18,161 bases of DNA from an uncultured bacterium (GTDB lineage: Bacteria; Bacteroidota; Bacteroidia; Chitinophagales; Chitinophagaceae). Both the position numbers and the translations under genes were made by a program. This document shows, piece by piece, positions 7,848 through 15,571 of the stretch (position 1 is the first letter of the stretch; each line of letters starts with the position of its first letter). The notes under the pieces were generated by a model that had not been told where the DNA came from, did not search any database, and was given only the letters and a program-made list of their open reading frames with translations. Where the stretch lies: contig CAJBPC010000704.1 in the NCBI GenBank assembly GCA_903957405.1, forward strand, positions 1 through 18,161, in the 5' to 3' direction.

Positions 7848-9881
7848 TCAGTATGACAATAATTTTTCAATGGTCGCTTTCAATCGAGACTTGGCTAGAA
7901 AAACCTTCTCAAGTTCAGCTGCAAACGGAACCGGTGTGTCCAGACTGGCACAGCGCATCACGGGCGCATCAAGATGGGCGAAGCAATGCTCCCCTATCCA
8001 GGCAGATATCTCACCGCCAATTCCGCCTGTGAGGGTATCCTCATGCAGCACCAACACCTTGCCTGTTCTCTTAACGGAAGCATGGATGGCATCAAAATCC
8101 AATGGCTGCAACGTCCTCAGATCAATGATGTCAACCGACAAGCCAGGGTGTTGCGCAGCAAATTCCATGGCCCAATGCACGCCACTACCGTATGTGATCA
8201 CACTGCAGTCACTGCCCTTCTGAACCAGACGGGCTTTCCCGATCTCCGTCTCGTAATAGCCCACCGGCACTTTTCCGCTGATGCTGCGATACAATGCCTT
8301 GTGTTCGAAGAACAAGACAGGATTGGGGTCGTTGAATGCCGCTATGAGCAGCCCTTTGGCGTCTTCCGGAGTGGATGGATATACAACTTTCAAGCCGGGC
8401 GTATGCGTAAACCAGGCTTCATTGCTCTGGGAGTGGAATGGTCCTCCTCCCACGCCCGCGCCGGTAGGCATACGGATGACCACATCGGCAGACTGGCCCC
8501 ATCGGTAATGCATCTTGGCCAGGTTATTGACAATCTGATTGAAGCCGGCAGTGACAAAATCCGCAAACTGCATCTCCACCATGCTCTTGTAACCTTCCAG
8601 GCTCATCCCCAGTGCAGCCCCGATGATGGCACTTTCGCAGAGCGGAGTGTTCCGCACCCTATCGCTGCCGAATGCGTCGAATAGGCCCTCCGTGATCTTG
8701 AACGCACCACCATACTCCCCAATATCCTGCCCCATCAAAACCAGATTCGGATGCCGTTTCATACTTTCCTGCATACCATCCCGGATGGCATCTATGAATC
8801 GAAGCTCGACAACCTCTGAGGATTTGACTGATGCTGGTACGGGAAACCGCCTTGACTTTCCCGCTATCAGACTAGAATCATCCGAAGTGATTTTAGCCAC
8901 AGGCGCGTATACATCGCCCGTCTCTTCAGCAATATCAGGTTCAAAAGTTCCTGACGCAAGGCCCGCTTTCACAGCATTTTCGATGTATAAGCGGAATTCC
9001 TCACGGATTTCATTGACTTGGTCGTGCAGTAGAATGCCAGTTGTTTCAAGATAGCGCTCAAAATTGACAACAGGATCCTTCTCTGCCCATTCGTCAAAGA
9101 GGTGTGAGGGTACGTATTTGGTACCGCTTGACTCTTCATGCCCACGCATACGGAAAGTCATGCACTCTACAAGGTATGGTTTCTGATTGCGTATGCAGTG
9201 GTCTCGTACACCCCTGATGGTATCATAAACCGTCAGGATGTTATTCCCGTCGATCTGGATCCCATCCATGCCATATCCGATTGCACGATCCACTAAGTTC
9301 TTGCAACGATATTGCTCGTTGACAGGGGTACTGAGTCCGTAGCCATTGTTCTCGATGACGAAAATCACGGGCAGGTCCCAAACGGCAGCTACATTGAGTG
9401 CTTCATGAAAATCACCTTCCGAAGTACCGCCATCACCGGTGAAGGCAAGAGATGCCTTCTGTACTTTTTTAAGTTTATATGCGAGCGCCGCTCCCCCGGC
9501 CAAAGCAAGCTGCGGACCGAGGTGGGAGATCATCCCACAAACATGATGATCAGCGGACCCGAAATGAAAACTTCGCTCCCGGCCTTTGCTGTATCCATCT
9601 TTCCGGCCCTGCCATTGTTTAAAGAGTTTTTCAAGGGGCATATCCCTGGCGGTGAAAACACTCAGGTTTCGATGCAACGGCATGATCCATTCGTCAGGCC
9701 GCATGGCTAAAGTCGCTCCCACAGATATGGCTTCCTGTCCGATTCCGCTGAACCACTTGGAGATACGTCCCTGGCGAAGAAGTATCAGCATCTTTTCTTC
9801 GATCATCCGGGGCAGAAGCATCTGCCTGTAAAACCTGACCAGGTCGGTATCCGAAAGATCCTTTCTGTCAAAGTTCAACAT
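7848..9881 (-). CDS. Fused alpha/beta E1 component of a thiamine-dependent 2-oxoacid dehydrogenase complex
   Basis: A 677-residue fusion of the two E1 subunits that most bacteria encode separately. It decarboxylates a 2-oxoacid on thiamine diphosphate and passes the acyl group to the lipoyl domain of E2. Residues about 1-340 are the alpha part. They carry the thiamine-binding motif GDGGTSEGDF (149-158) ending in NN at 178-179, and the phosphorylation-loop-like RMRGHEESSGTKY. After a short linker, residues about 356-677 form the beta transketolase-like part, with GQDIGEYGGAFKITEGL, TGAGVGGGPFHSQS and HTPGLKVVYPSTPEDAKGLL. In Bacteroidota such fusions are usually annotated as branched-chain 2-oxoacid (2-oxoisovalerate) E1, but the substrate, including pyruvate, cannot be settled here because no E2 or E3 gene is present. 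A candidate promoter lies about 30 bases upstream of the ATG. Confidence 0.93.
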   Translation of the reverse strand: MLNFDRKDLSDTDLVRFYRQMLLPRMIEEKMLILLRQGRISKWFSGIGQEAISVGATLAMRPDEWIMPLHRNLSVFTARDMPLEKLFKQWQGRKDGYSKGRERSFHFGSADHHVCGMISHLGPQLALAGGAALAYKLKKVQKASLAFTGDGGTSEGDFHEALNVAAVWDLPVIFVIENNGYGLSTPVNEQYRCKNLVDRAIGYGMDGIQIDGNNILTVYDTIRGVRDHCIRNQKPYLVECMTFRMRGHEESSGTKYVPSHLFDEWAEKDPVVNFERYLETTGILLHDQVNEIREEFRLYIENAVKAGLASGTFEPDIAEETGDVYAPVAKITSDDSSLIAGKSRRFPVPASVKSSEVVELRFIDAIRDGMQESMKRHPNLVLMGQDIGEYGGAFKITEGLFDAFGSDRVRNTPLCESAIIGAALGMSLEGYKSMVEMQFADFVTAGFNQIVNNLAKMHYRWGQSADVVIRMPTGAGVGGGPFHSQSNEAWFTHTPGLKVVYPSTPEDAKGLLIAAFNDPNPVLFFEHKALYRSISGKVPVGYYETEIGKARLVQKGSDCSVITYGSGVHWAMEFAAQHPGLSVDIIDLRTLQPLDFDAIHASVKRTGKVLVLHEDTLTGGIGGEISAWIGEHCFAHLDAPVMRCASLDTPVPFAAELEKVFLAKSRLKATIEKLLSY

Positions 9882-9911
9882 GATTTGAAATTATGCAGTC
9901 TATGTCTCAGT

Positions 9912-9919
9912 CAAAAATA
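9912..9919 (-). promoter_or_regulatory. Candidate -7 promoter element for the E1 gene
   Basis: Read on the minus strand, this is TATTTTTG, a full match to the Bacteroidota -7 element TAnnTTTG. It would place transcription start about 24 bases before the ATG. The nearest upstream TTG leaves a 25-base spacer, slightly longer than usual, so the -33 half is weak. Confidence 0.35.
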
Positions 9920-9968
9920 CCTGACGTAAAAGCACGTACCCTGACAAGTCTTTTCTGACAGTCAGTCT

Positions 9969-10319
9969 TTATTTTTTAGAAAAAGCCTTATCCACGGCCT
10001 CCAGCAATGTCACTATTATTGAAACTATCAGGCTGAAACCAAGTGCCCACCAGAACCCATCGACCTCGAATCCATCAACGATCCTGGCACCAAACAACAC
10101 AATGAGTGCATTGATGACAAGAAGAAAAAGCCCCAACGTGACAAGTGTGATCGGGATTGTAAGAAATACCAGAACAGGCTTGACAAAAGAATCCAGCAAA
10201 GCCAGCACCGCTGCTGCGATCAACGCCGATGTATAATCCCTTATGTGTATGCCCGGCAAGACATACGAAGCAATGATGATGGCCACCCAGGTGAAAAACA
10301 ATCGAAGAATGAAACCCAT
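9969..10319 (-). CDS. Phage holin family IV-like (DUF360) small integral membrane protein
   Basis: A 116-residue protein with four hydrophobic segments: FILRLFFTWVAIIIASYVL, ALIAAAVLALLDSFV, FLTIPITLVTLGLFLLVINA and WWALGFSLIVSIIVTLL. The pattern of LDSFVKPVLVFLTIPITLVT followed by LLVINALIVL is characteristic of the mycobacteriophage holin superfamily IV. That family is widespread in chromosomes with no phage context, and nothing here suggests lysis. I chose the ATG at 10319; an in-frame TTG at 10355 would add 12 residues but is a poor start. The gene follows the inactive M16 gene by 74 bases on the same strand. A sequence close to TAnnTTTG lies in that gap, so it may have its own promoter. 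Confidence 0.85.
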   Translation of the reverse strand: MGFILRLFFTWVAIIIASYVLPGIHIRDYTSALIAAAVLALLDSFVKPVLVFLTIPITLVTLGLFLLVINALIVLFGARIVDGFEVDGFWWALGFSLIVSIIVTLLEAVDKAFSKK

Positions 10320-10393
10320 AATGGTAATTTCAATCAAGTTAGCAAAATAAATCAAGCCGCACCATAGATATGGGATCCATGATGCCCGGCAAC

Positions 10394-11689
10394 TTATACC
10401 ACGACAAGTTCATAGAAATCCTCTTCCCGGAGATATTTCTGTGCCAGGGCATTAAGTGCTTCCGGACTGATGTCGCGGATCGTTGTCAGCGTTTCATAGA
10501 AGTATTGCTCATCGAGTCCGTTCAGGATGATATTCTTCCAGCGACCAATGATCTGGAATGGTCCGTCAAGATCACCCAATATGGTACCCATTAGATAATT
10601 CTTCACCATCATCATTTCATCTTCCGGTATCTCTTCTTCCCGAAGCCTCTTCATCTCATGGTATACTTCTTTAATCGTATCCTCGCAAACATCCCTTCCG
10701 GCCTCCGTGCTGATGACCCATGCACTATCGCCGATATGATTCTGCAAGTAACTGTAGATGCCATAAGTATATCCCTTATCCTCCCGGATATTGTCCATCA
10801 GCCTCGAACCAAAGAATCCTCCTAAAAGAGTATTCAGCACCATTGCCTGTTTGTAGTCGGGATGGTGGCGGTTTGGAAATGGCCTGGCGATCCTGACCGC
10901 TCCCTGCAGACCTTCGGGGTCATTGATGATGCGGTTTTTTTTCTGTGTGGATGGAATGACGGGATACTGAATCTCCGGTAAAGCCTCTTTATTAAGTGGC
11001 AGTTGCCCAAAATGTTGATTGAGCTGGTGGTGAATATCTGAAGGAAGAATTCCTGCTACAAAAATCACGCAACGTCCTCTGCCGTAGTAACGTTCATAGA
11101 ATGACATGATCGCATCCCGGTCAAGGGCATCATACGTCTCAAGTGTGCTGTATTTGCCATAAGGATGGTCATGGCCATACAGATACTCATCAATTTGCCG
11201 GTTAGCCACCACTTCGCATTTCTTCAGGTTCACCTCAAGGCGTTGCTTCATGTTCTGCTTGTAGATATCCAGCTCATGCTGGGGGAATGTCGCATCGGTG
11301 ATGAGTTCCCGCATTACAGGTAACAATTCATGCAAGTGCTTCGTCAGGCAGTGGAGTATGATGTTCGAAGTTTCATTATAGCAGTTTCGGTTGAGATAAG
11401 ACCCGAAATAATCGAAATGCTCGTTGATTTCATACGCAGTTCTTTTCGAACTGCCATTCTTGAGCAGGAAGTTTGTTGCGGCGGCAATACCGTTCTGACC
11501 CTCATACCAATCCCCTGCAAAAAAAACCATCTCGAGCTGAAGGACCTCTTCCGCGCCAGCATCGATGGCATACACTTCCACTCCATTATCAAGGATGTAT
11601 TTCGTGTATGGCTTCAGTTCAAGCCTCAAGTCAACCGCGTCCTTAATGGGTGGTGGGATTTTTCGATCCAATATACTGGGCAATGACAT
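10394..11689 (-). CDS. M16 peptidase family protein lacking the zinc motif (non-catalytic partner subunit)
   Basis: A 431-residue two-domain M16 protein. Where active relatives carry HxxEH, this one reads GIAAATNFLLKNGS. Aligned to GFAHLFEHLMFGGS of the neighbouring gene, it has Ala, Asn and Phe in place of the three ligands, so it cannot bind the catalytic zinc in the usual way. The C-terminal domain keeps the conserved SRLMDNIREDKGYTYGIYSY block, whose Arg and Tyr contribute to substrate binding in the inactive subunits of bacterial M16B heterodimers. No signal peptide is seen, so it is probably cytosolic. It follows the active M16 gene by 181 bases on the same strand, and the two most likely form a heterodimeric or larger peptidase. 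The true substrate is unknown, although the family degrades peptides in general. Confidence 0.92.
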   Translation of the reverse strand: MSLPSILDRKIPPPIKDAVDLRLELKPYTKYILDNGVEVYAIDAGAEEVLQLEMVFFAGDWYEGQNGIAAATNFLLKNGSSKRTAYEINEHFDYFGSYLNRNCYNETSNIILHCLTKHLHELLPVMRELITDATFPQHELDIYKQNMKQRLEVNLKKCEVVANRQIDEYLYGHDHPYGKYSTLETYDALDRDAIMSFYERYYGRGRCVIFVAGILPSDIHHQLNQHFGQLPLNKEALPEIQYPVIPSTQKKNRIINDPEGLQGAVRIARPFPNRHHPDYKQAMVLNTLLGGFFGSRLMDNIREDKGYTYGIYSYLQNHIGDSAWVISTEAGRDVCEDTIKEVYHEMKRLREEEIPEDEMMMVKNYLMGTILGDLDGPFQIIGRWKNIILNGLDEQYFYETLTTIRDISPEALNALAQKYLREEDFYELVVV

Positions 11690-11734
11690 ATTAGGAAAAT
11701 ATTATAAGTCGGTTATAAAATCATAGATACGGGT

Positions 11735-11869
11735 CTAAATTGGTCTTACGGGCAGCGAATGATCCATTGCGACTTGATAAAACTCCGCGATGGAGGATGC
11801 CGTACCGCAGGACAAGCAGGTCAGTTGCCCGATAGTTTTCTCTAAACTGCTGAACGCATAGTCCGGATC
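11735..11869 (-). other. Coding-like 44-codon open frame with no start codon, between the M16 genes
   Basis: Immediately after the stop of the active M16 gene, an open frame runs for 44 codons to a TAG. Its sequence begins DPDYAFSSLEKTIGQL, continues with a CLSCG pair of cysteines, and ends YQVAMDHSLPVRPI. It has no upstream ATG in frame. The overlapping TAATG at the M16 stop opens a different frame that ends after nine codons, so a one-base indel would be needed to join them. It could be a decayed gene, an assembly error, or chance. The rest of the gap (11690-11734) is AT-rich and holds nothing I can name. Confidence 0.2.
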
Positions 11870-11870
11870 A

Positions 11871-13106
11871 TTACTCCGACAGGTAATAAAGCGTATTGCT
11901 GTTCTCCGGGCGGAATATTTGACGGCACTCTTTCAGAATCTCCTCGGCAGTGACCGACTGATATTTTTTCAATTCAGTATTCATAAGGTCTGCATCTCCC
12001 AACAATTCGTAATATGCAAGACTTGAAGCGCGACTCATGACACTCATATCCTCAAAGGCCATGATGCTTTCGGTCTTGTTTTTCACCTTCTGCAGCTCTT
12101 TTTCTTCCACCAGATCCGTCCGCATCTTCTCCAAAACATCTTCCACAGCTGCTTCAGCGGTCCTGATATCGACTCCGCGTACTAATTTCCCTTCGATGGT
12201 CAAAAGGCCTGTATCATGGCTTCCAAAATGATAGCAGTCGATATTGCTGAAGATTTTCTTGTCTTTCACCAATGACTCATACAGTCTGGAAGAACCACCG
12301 CCACCGAGCATATCCGTGATGAGATCCGCGGCATAATAACGCGGATCCATTCGCGCAGACATATGCCAGGTCTTATAGAATGCATCCAAAGGCACTTTTG
12401 CCTTCACCTCCATTCTCCTTTCTTCGACCTGTTGCGGCTCTCCTGGAAGATTGCGCTCATAGCGCAGTCCCGGGGCAATGCCACCGAACCATTTCTCTGC
12501 CAGCATCCTGACCTGATCGACATATACGTTGCCTGCAACTACAAGGATCGCATTTGACGGCGTATAATGCTTGAAGAAAAAACGCTTTACATCATCCAGC
12601 TCTGCCTTCTCGATATGCCTGAGTTCACGACCGATCGTCATCCAGCGGTAAGGGTGCTGCTTGTAGGCCAGTTCCCTGAGGATCTTCCATACATCTCCGT
12701 AGGGCTTGTTGATGTAGTGTTCCTTGAATTCTTCCGAGACCACTTTTCGCTGCACATCCAGGCTCTTCTCGCTGAACGCAAGACTCAGCATACGATCGCT
12801 CTCCAACCAGAAAGCGGTTTCGAGATTTTCTGCCGGCAGCTGACAGTAGTAATTGGTAAGGTCATTGGTGGTGTACGCGTTGTTCTCCCCACCTGCAACC
12901 TGCAAGGGTTCATCGTAAACGGGGATGTTGACAGAGCCGCCAAACATCAGGTGCTCGAAAAGATGTGCAAAACCGGTATGAGTAGGCTCCTCGTCTCTTG
13001 CCCCGACATCATACAGGACGTTGACAACTGCCATGGGCGTACTATGGTCCTGATGGACGAGCACTTTAAGTCCATTGGAAACTGTGAATCGCTCGTATTT
13101 AATCAT
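11871..13106 (-). CDS. M16 family zinc peptidase, catalytic subunit (insulinase/MPP-like)
   Basis: A 411-residue M16B-type peptidase. The inverted zinc motif HLFEH is at residues 48-52 (His48, Glu51, His52). The probable third ligand is Glu126 in KVVSEEFKEHY, 74 residues after His52, which is normal for the family. The first domain also has the substrate-strand segment GGENNAYTTNDLTNYY. The second domain has MLGGGGSSRLYESLVKDKKI. There is no signal peptide. The ATG at 13106 starts at a typical family N-terminus (MIKYERFTVSNGLKVLVHQD). The non-catalytic partner gene is next downstream. Upstream lie a terminator for the preceding gene and a 7-bp-arm palindrome, so this gene probably starts a transcription unit. 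Confidence 0.94.
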   Translation of the reverse strand: MIKYERFTVSNGLKVLVHQDHSTPMAVVNVLYDVGARDEEPTHTGFAHLFEHLMFGGSVNIPVYDEPLQVAGGENNAYTTNDLTNYYCQLPAENLETAFWLESDRMLSLAFSEKSLDVQRKVVSEEFKEHYINKPYGDVWKILRELAYKQHPYRWMTIGRELRHIEKAELDDVKRFFFKHYTPSNAILVVAGNVYVDQVRMLAEKWFGGIAPGLRYERNLPGEPQQVEERRMEVKAKVPLDAFYKTWHMSARMDPRYYAADLITDMLGGGGSSRLYESLVKDKKIFSNIDCYHFGSHDTGLLTIEGKLVRGVDIRTAEAAVEDVLEKMRTDLVEEKELQKVKNKTESIMAFEDMSVMSRASSLAYYELLGDADLMNTELKKYQSVTAEEILKECRQIFRPENSNTLYYLSE

Positions 13107-13123
13107 GATGCAAATATCTGATG

Positions 13124-13146
13124 AATGTCCGAAAGTTCAGGACATT
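13124..13146. promoter_or_regulatory. Palindrome upstream of the M16 gene pair, possible operator
   Basis: AATGTCC and GGACATT form perfect 7-base arms around a nine-base spacer, ending 18 bases before the M16 start codon. A promoter-like GATATTTG (one base off TAnnTTTG, minus strand, 13111-13118) lies next to it. The arms could be a dimeric repressor site or a weak hairpin. No regulator gene is nearby. Confidence 0.3.
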
Positions 13147-13156
13147 GATTCAGGCC

Positions 13157-13201
13157 AAAAAGAAAAGCCACCCCAAGTGTTTTCGAGTGGCTTTTCTTTT
13201 T
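13157..13201 (-). terminator. Intrinsic terminator after the TonB-dependent receptor gene
   Basis: Two perfect 15-base complementary arms (AAAAAGAAAAGCCAC at 13157-13171 and GTGGCTTTTCTTTTT at 13187-13201) flank a 15-base loop. The GTGGC core is bordered by A-rich and T-rich tracts, so the structure works in either direction. It begins 16 bases past the receptor stop codon and separates that gene from the M16 transcription unit. Because only minus-strand genes flank it, the relevant direction is minus. Confidence 0.9.
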
Positions 13202-13216
13202 CAGTAGAATGGAGAT

Positions 13217-15454
13217 TTAGAGTTTTACACCCACCGTCATGAATCCATTTCTCGACTCTGACGTCATGATCCCGGGACCCGGATATCCTCCGGCACGGCG
13301 GGTGAAATACGCCTCGTTGAAAAGATTGTTGATGCCGGCCTTGACAAATAGTTTTTGCGAAAATCTGTACGTCCCACTGAAATCAATGATGTCATATGCG
13401 GGAATCAGCCCATTGACGCCGTTTGCAGTGGGAGTGACTGTATTATTAGCATCCGTGAATGCGTCAGACACATAGCTGTATTGCGCCGTCAGGGTGAGTT
13501 TCTTCCGGACATATGTGAGACCTGCCCTGTGGATCTGGCGCGGAGCGTTTTCTACTCTTTTGCCTTTCAGATTCGTCTCAACCAATACATTGCCCTGCTT
13601 TGTCACCACACGGAATTCCTGATACCTGGCATCAATGAAAGCTAAGGAAATAAAAACACTTAGATTCCCGAATCGGGTATTTGGCAGCCAGGCCTTCACC
13701 GGACTGAATTCGACCAAAGCCTCCACTCCACGGCTATTACTATTGCCCACATTGGTCCGGTAGTTATAGAAGCTTCCGTCTTGGCGTTGTTGCGAGATGC
13801 CGCCAATGCGATTGTTGTATTGCAGGAGATACCCGCTGATGTCAAAAAAAAGATGATCGCGGATCCTTCCCCGATATCCGAGGTCGATATTATACCCTTT
13901 CGCATCCTGTAAATCCTGATCAATAACATCAATGGACGGGTTGCTTGTCAGATCGCTAAAAAGCACCGGACGATACGCATGCGAGTAGTTGGCATAAATT
14001 TCCGTCATCCCGATATGGTATTCCGCACCAATGCCGGGCAGAACGAAACGGCGGATACGATCCTGATCACCTATTTTGATCTCCGTATTCCCCGAGATAT
14101 TTAAACGTCCTTCTGCGGTATTCCGGATATGCTCCACCCTAAATCCAGGGATGATCAACAGGCGTTTCCCAAGTCTGAAAATATTTTCAAAAAAAACTGC
14201 AGCGTTGAAGGTCGTGAACTGTAAGTCTGTCGGATATTCCCCGAGTGTTGTCAGGCTGAAATCGGATCCGGTATCCCCCTTGCCATTCTGCCGCCGGTGG
14301 GTACTTCCATTAAAAAATCTCATGCCTGCAGACAGCGTTTGCTTTGTTTTGCCAATGGTATAATCGCTTATATACCTCGCTTCTGCGCCGATGTTTTTGT
14401 ATCGGTCCACGTCGGTCCGCCGGTTATTGTACTGCAGGGTCAACGCATTCACCGTATCCGGTATGTTAGGTGTTTGCATGAATCCTACACTATTGCGTAC
14501 TCCATCCATGCCGAAGAGTTTTACATTCAGCCTGCTCTTCTCGTTTATTTCGTAATCCAGCGTAAAGGCTGCCATGCTCCATGTTACTCCGAACCAGTTG
14601 CGTTTCCGTATACTTTGGTAAGGATCCTTTGTAAACTGTTCATCTGTCAGCCCGCCAGGCTGGCTATTAGAATAGTTGAAATGTGTCATTTCCACACCAG
14701 CCCTGAGTTTCGGACTCATTTTCCAGCTGTATTTTGCAAAGCCCGTATTGACGCGAAAGCCGCTGTTATCCCTAAAACCATCTCCGCGGCGGTGATCCCA
14801 GAATGCATAGTAGTTCGATTTTGCAGTCTGTCCACCGATCGCATTGTAAGAGTTGAACAACCCAAAACTGCCGGCAGTCTGTTGGGACTCGTATTCAAAT
14901 GGCTTCCCGGATTCGCTGCCATCTTTGAGGATGAAGTTGACAAGCCCTCCGAACTGCGGACCATATTGCAGACTTGCCGCGCCACGCACTACCTGGATGC
15001 GCTGAACGGCATTCAACTGCGGCGTATAATATGCTTCGGGATATCCGAATGGATCACTGCTGATATCATACCCGTTCTGACGAAGGTTGAATTCCCAGCT
15101 TCTGTTTGGACTGAGTCCACGTGCTGCAATACCTATCTGTATGCCGCTTGGATCGCTTTCCCATACCTGTATTCCCGGGACTTTTGCCATCACCTGCCGC
15201 ATGGTGTTGGTGACCACATTGCCCTGTACGTTATCCATTACGATCAGTGAATTTTTTTTTCCTGCATTGATCGTAGTACCCACGATCTCCGGCAGGAAAT
15301 GTATATCGGCACGTGTATTACGGCCAACGAGGTTTATCTCCTGGAGATATTTGATATGAGTGTTCATGGTATCCTTACCTAAAGAACTTTTTTCTTGAGC
15401 TACAAGACCATAGGCCGAAAGCATTAATATCACAATCATGTTAAAATCCCTCAT
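13217..15454 (-). CDS. TonB-dependent outer-membrane receptor, FecA-like
   Basis: A 745-residue receptor with a signal peptide ending GLVAQ at residue 20. Near the N-terminus, LQEINLVGR (37-45) resembles a TonB box. The plug domain carries MAKVPGIQVWESDPSGIQIG, ARGLSPNRSWEFNLRQNG and IQVVRGAASLQYGPQFGG (about 89-170). Outer-membrane barrel repeats follow to the C-terminus, closing with FVKAGINNLFNEAYF and GFMTVGVKL. The plug is closest to the Fe(III)-dicitrate-type receptors (COG4772) of Bacteroidota, so iron-chelate uptake is the best guess, but no FecI/FecR pair is present. It lacks the N-terminal carboxypeptidase-like domain of SusC proteins. I chose ATG 15454; ATG 15439, preceded by GAGGG, is also possible, while the in-frame TTG at 15499 is unlikely. 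An A9 tract falls at codons 65-68. It follows the aspartyl protease gene by 117 bases. Confidence 0.93.
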   Translation of the reverse strand: MRDFNMIVILMLSAYGLVAQEKSSLGKDTMNTHIKYLQEINLVGRNTRADIHFLPEIVGTTINAGKKNSLIVMDNVQGNVVTNTMRQVMAKVPGIQVWESDPSGIQIGIAARGLSPNRSWEFNLRQNGYDISSDPFGYPEAYYTPQLNAVQRIQVVRGAASLQYGPQFGGLVNFILKDGSESGKPFEYESQQTAGSFGLFNSYNAIGGQTAKSNYYAFWDHRRGDGFRDNSGFRVNTGFAKYSWKMSPKLRAGVEMTHFNYSNSQPGGLTDEQFTKDPYQSIRKRNWFGVTWSMAAFTLDYEINEKSRLNVKLFGMDGVRNSVGFMQTPNIPDTVNALTLQYNNRRTDVDRYKNIGAEARYISDYTIGKTKQTLSAGMRFFNGSTHRRQNGKGDTGSDFSLTTLGEYPTDLQFTTFNAAVFFENIFRLGKRLLIIPGFRVEHIRNTAEGRLNISGNTEIKIGDQDRIRRFVLPGIGAEYHIGMTEIYANYSHAYRPVLFSDLTSNPSIDVIDQDLQDAKGYNIDLGYRGRIRDHLFFDISGYLLQYNNRIGGISQQRQDGSFYNYRTNVGNSNSRGVEALVEFSPVKAWLPNTRFGNLSVFISLAFIDARYQEFRVVTKQGNVLVETNLKGKRVENAPRQIHRAGLTYVRKKLTLTAQYSYVSDAFTDANNTVTPTANGVNGLIPAYDIIDFSGTYRFSQKLFVKAGINNLFNEAYFTRRAGGYPGPGIMTSESRNGFMTVGVKL

Positions 15455-15472
15455 CCCCCTTATTTTAAAATG

Positions 15473-15528
15473 CAAATCTCCGATACGGAGTCGCCTCAAC
15501 GTTTACGAAAAGAGAAATCCGGTTTACG
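15473..15528 (-). promoter_or_regulatory. Putative promoter and repeat elements upstream of the TonB-dependent receptor
   Basis: On the minus strand, GAGATTTG (15473-15480) is one base off the TAnnTTTG element, with TTG 16 bases upstream (15497-15499). A 13-base palindrome, CTCCG-ATA-CGGAG (15478-15490), overlaps it. Further upstream GTTTACG (plus-strand reading) occurs twice, at 15501-15507 and 15522-15528, 21 bases apart, i.e. two helical turns. This layout suggests a regulated promoter, but each part is short and could be chance. Confidence 0.25.
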
Positions 15529-15571
15529 GAAGACGGAAAAATGGACGCCAGAGGATTGGCATCCATTGGCA

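Noticed and set aside
7974..8684. A 236-codon plus-strand open frame inside the E1 beta region
   Set aside because: It is antisense to a firmly identified dehydrogenase domain and shows no recognisable protein features.
9969..10319. Holin-like gene as a sign of a prophage or lysis module
   Set aside because: This membrane family is common in chromosomes, and no endolysin, integrase or phage structural gene is nearby.
14297..15250. A 317-codon plus-strand open frame inside the receptor gene
   Set aside because: It lies antisense to a clearly recognised TonB-dependent receptor and has no family resemblance or protein-like motifs of its own.
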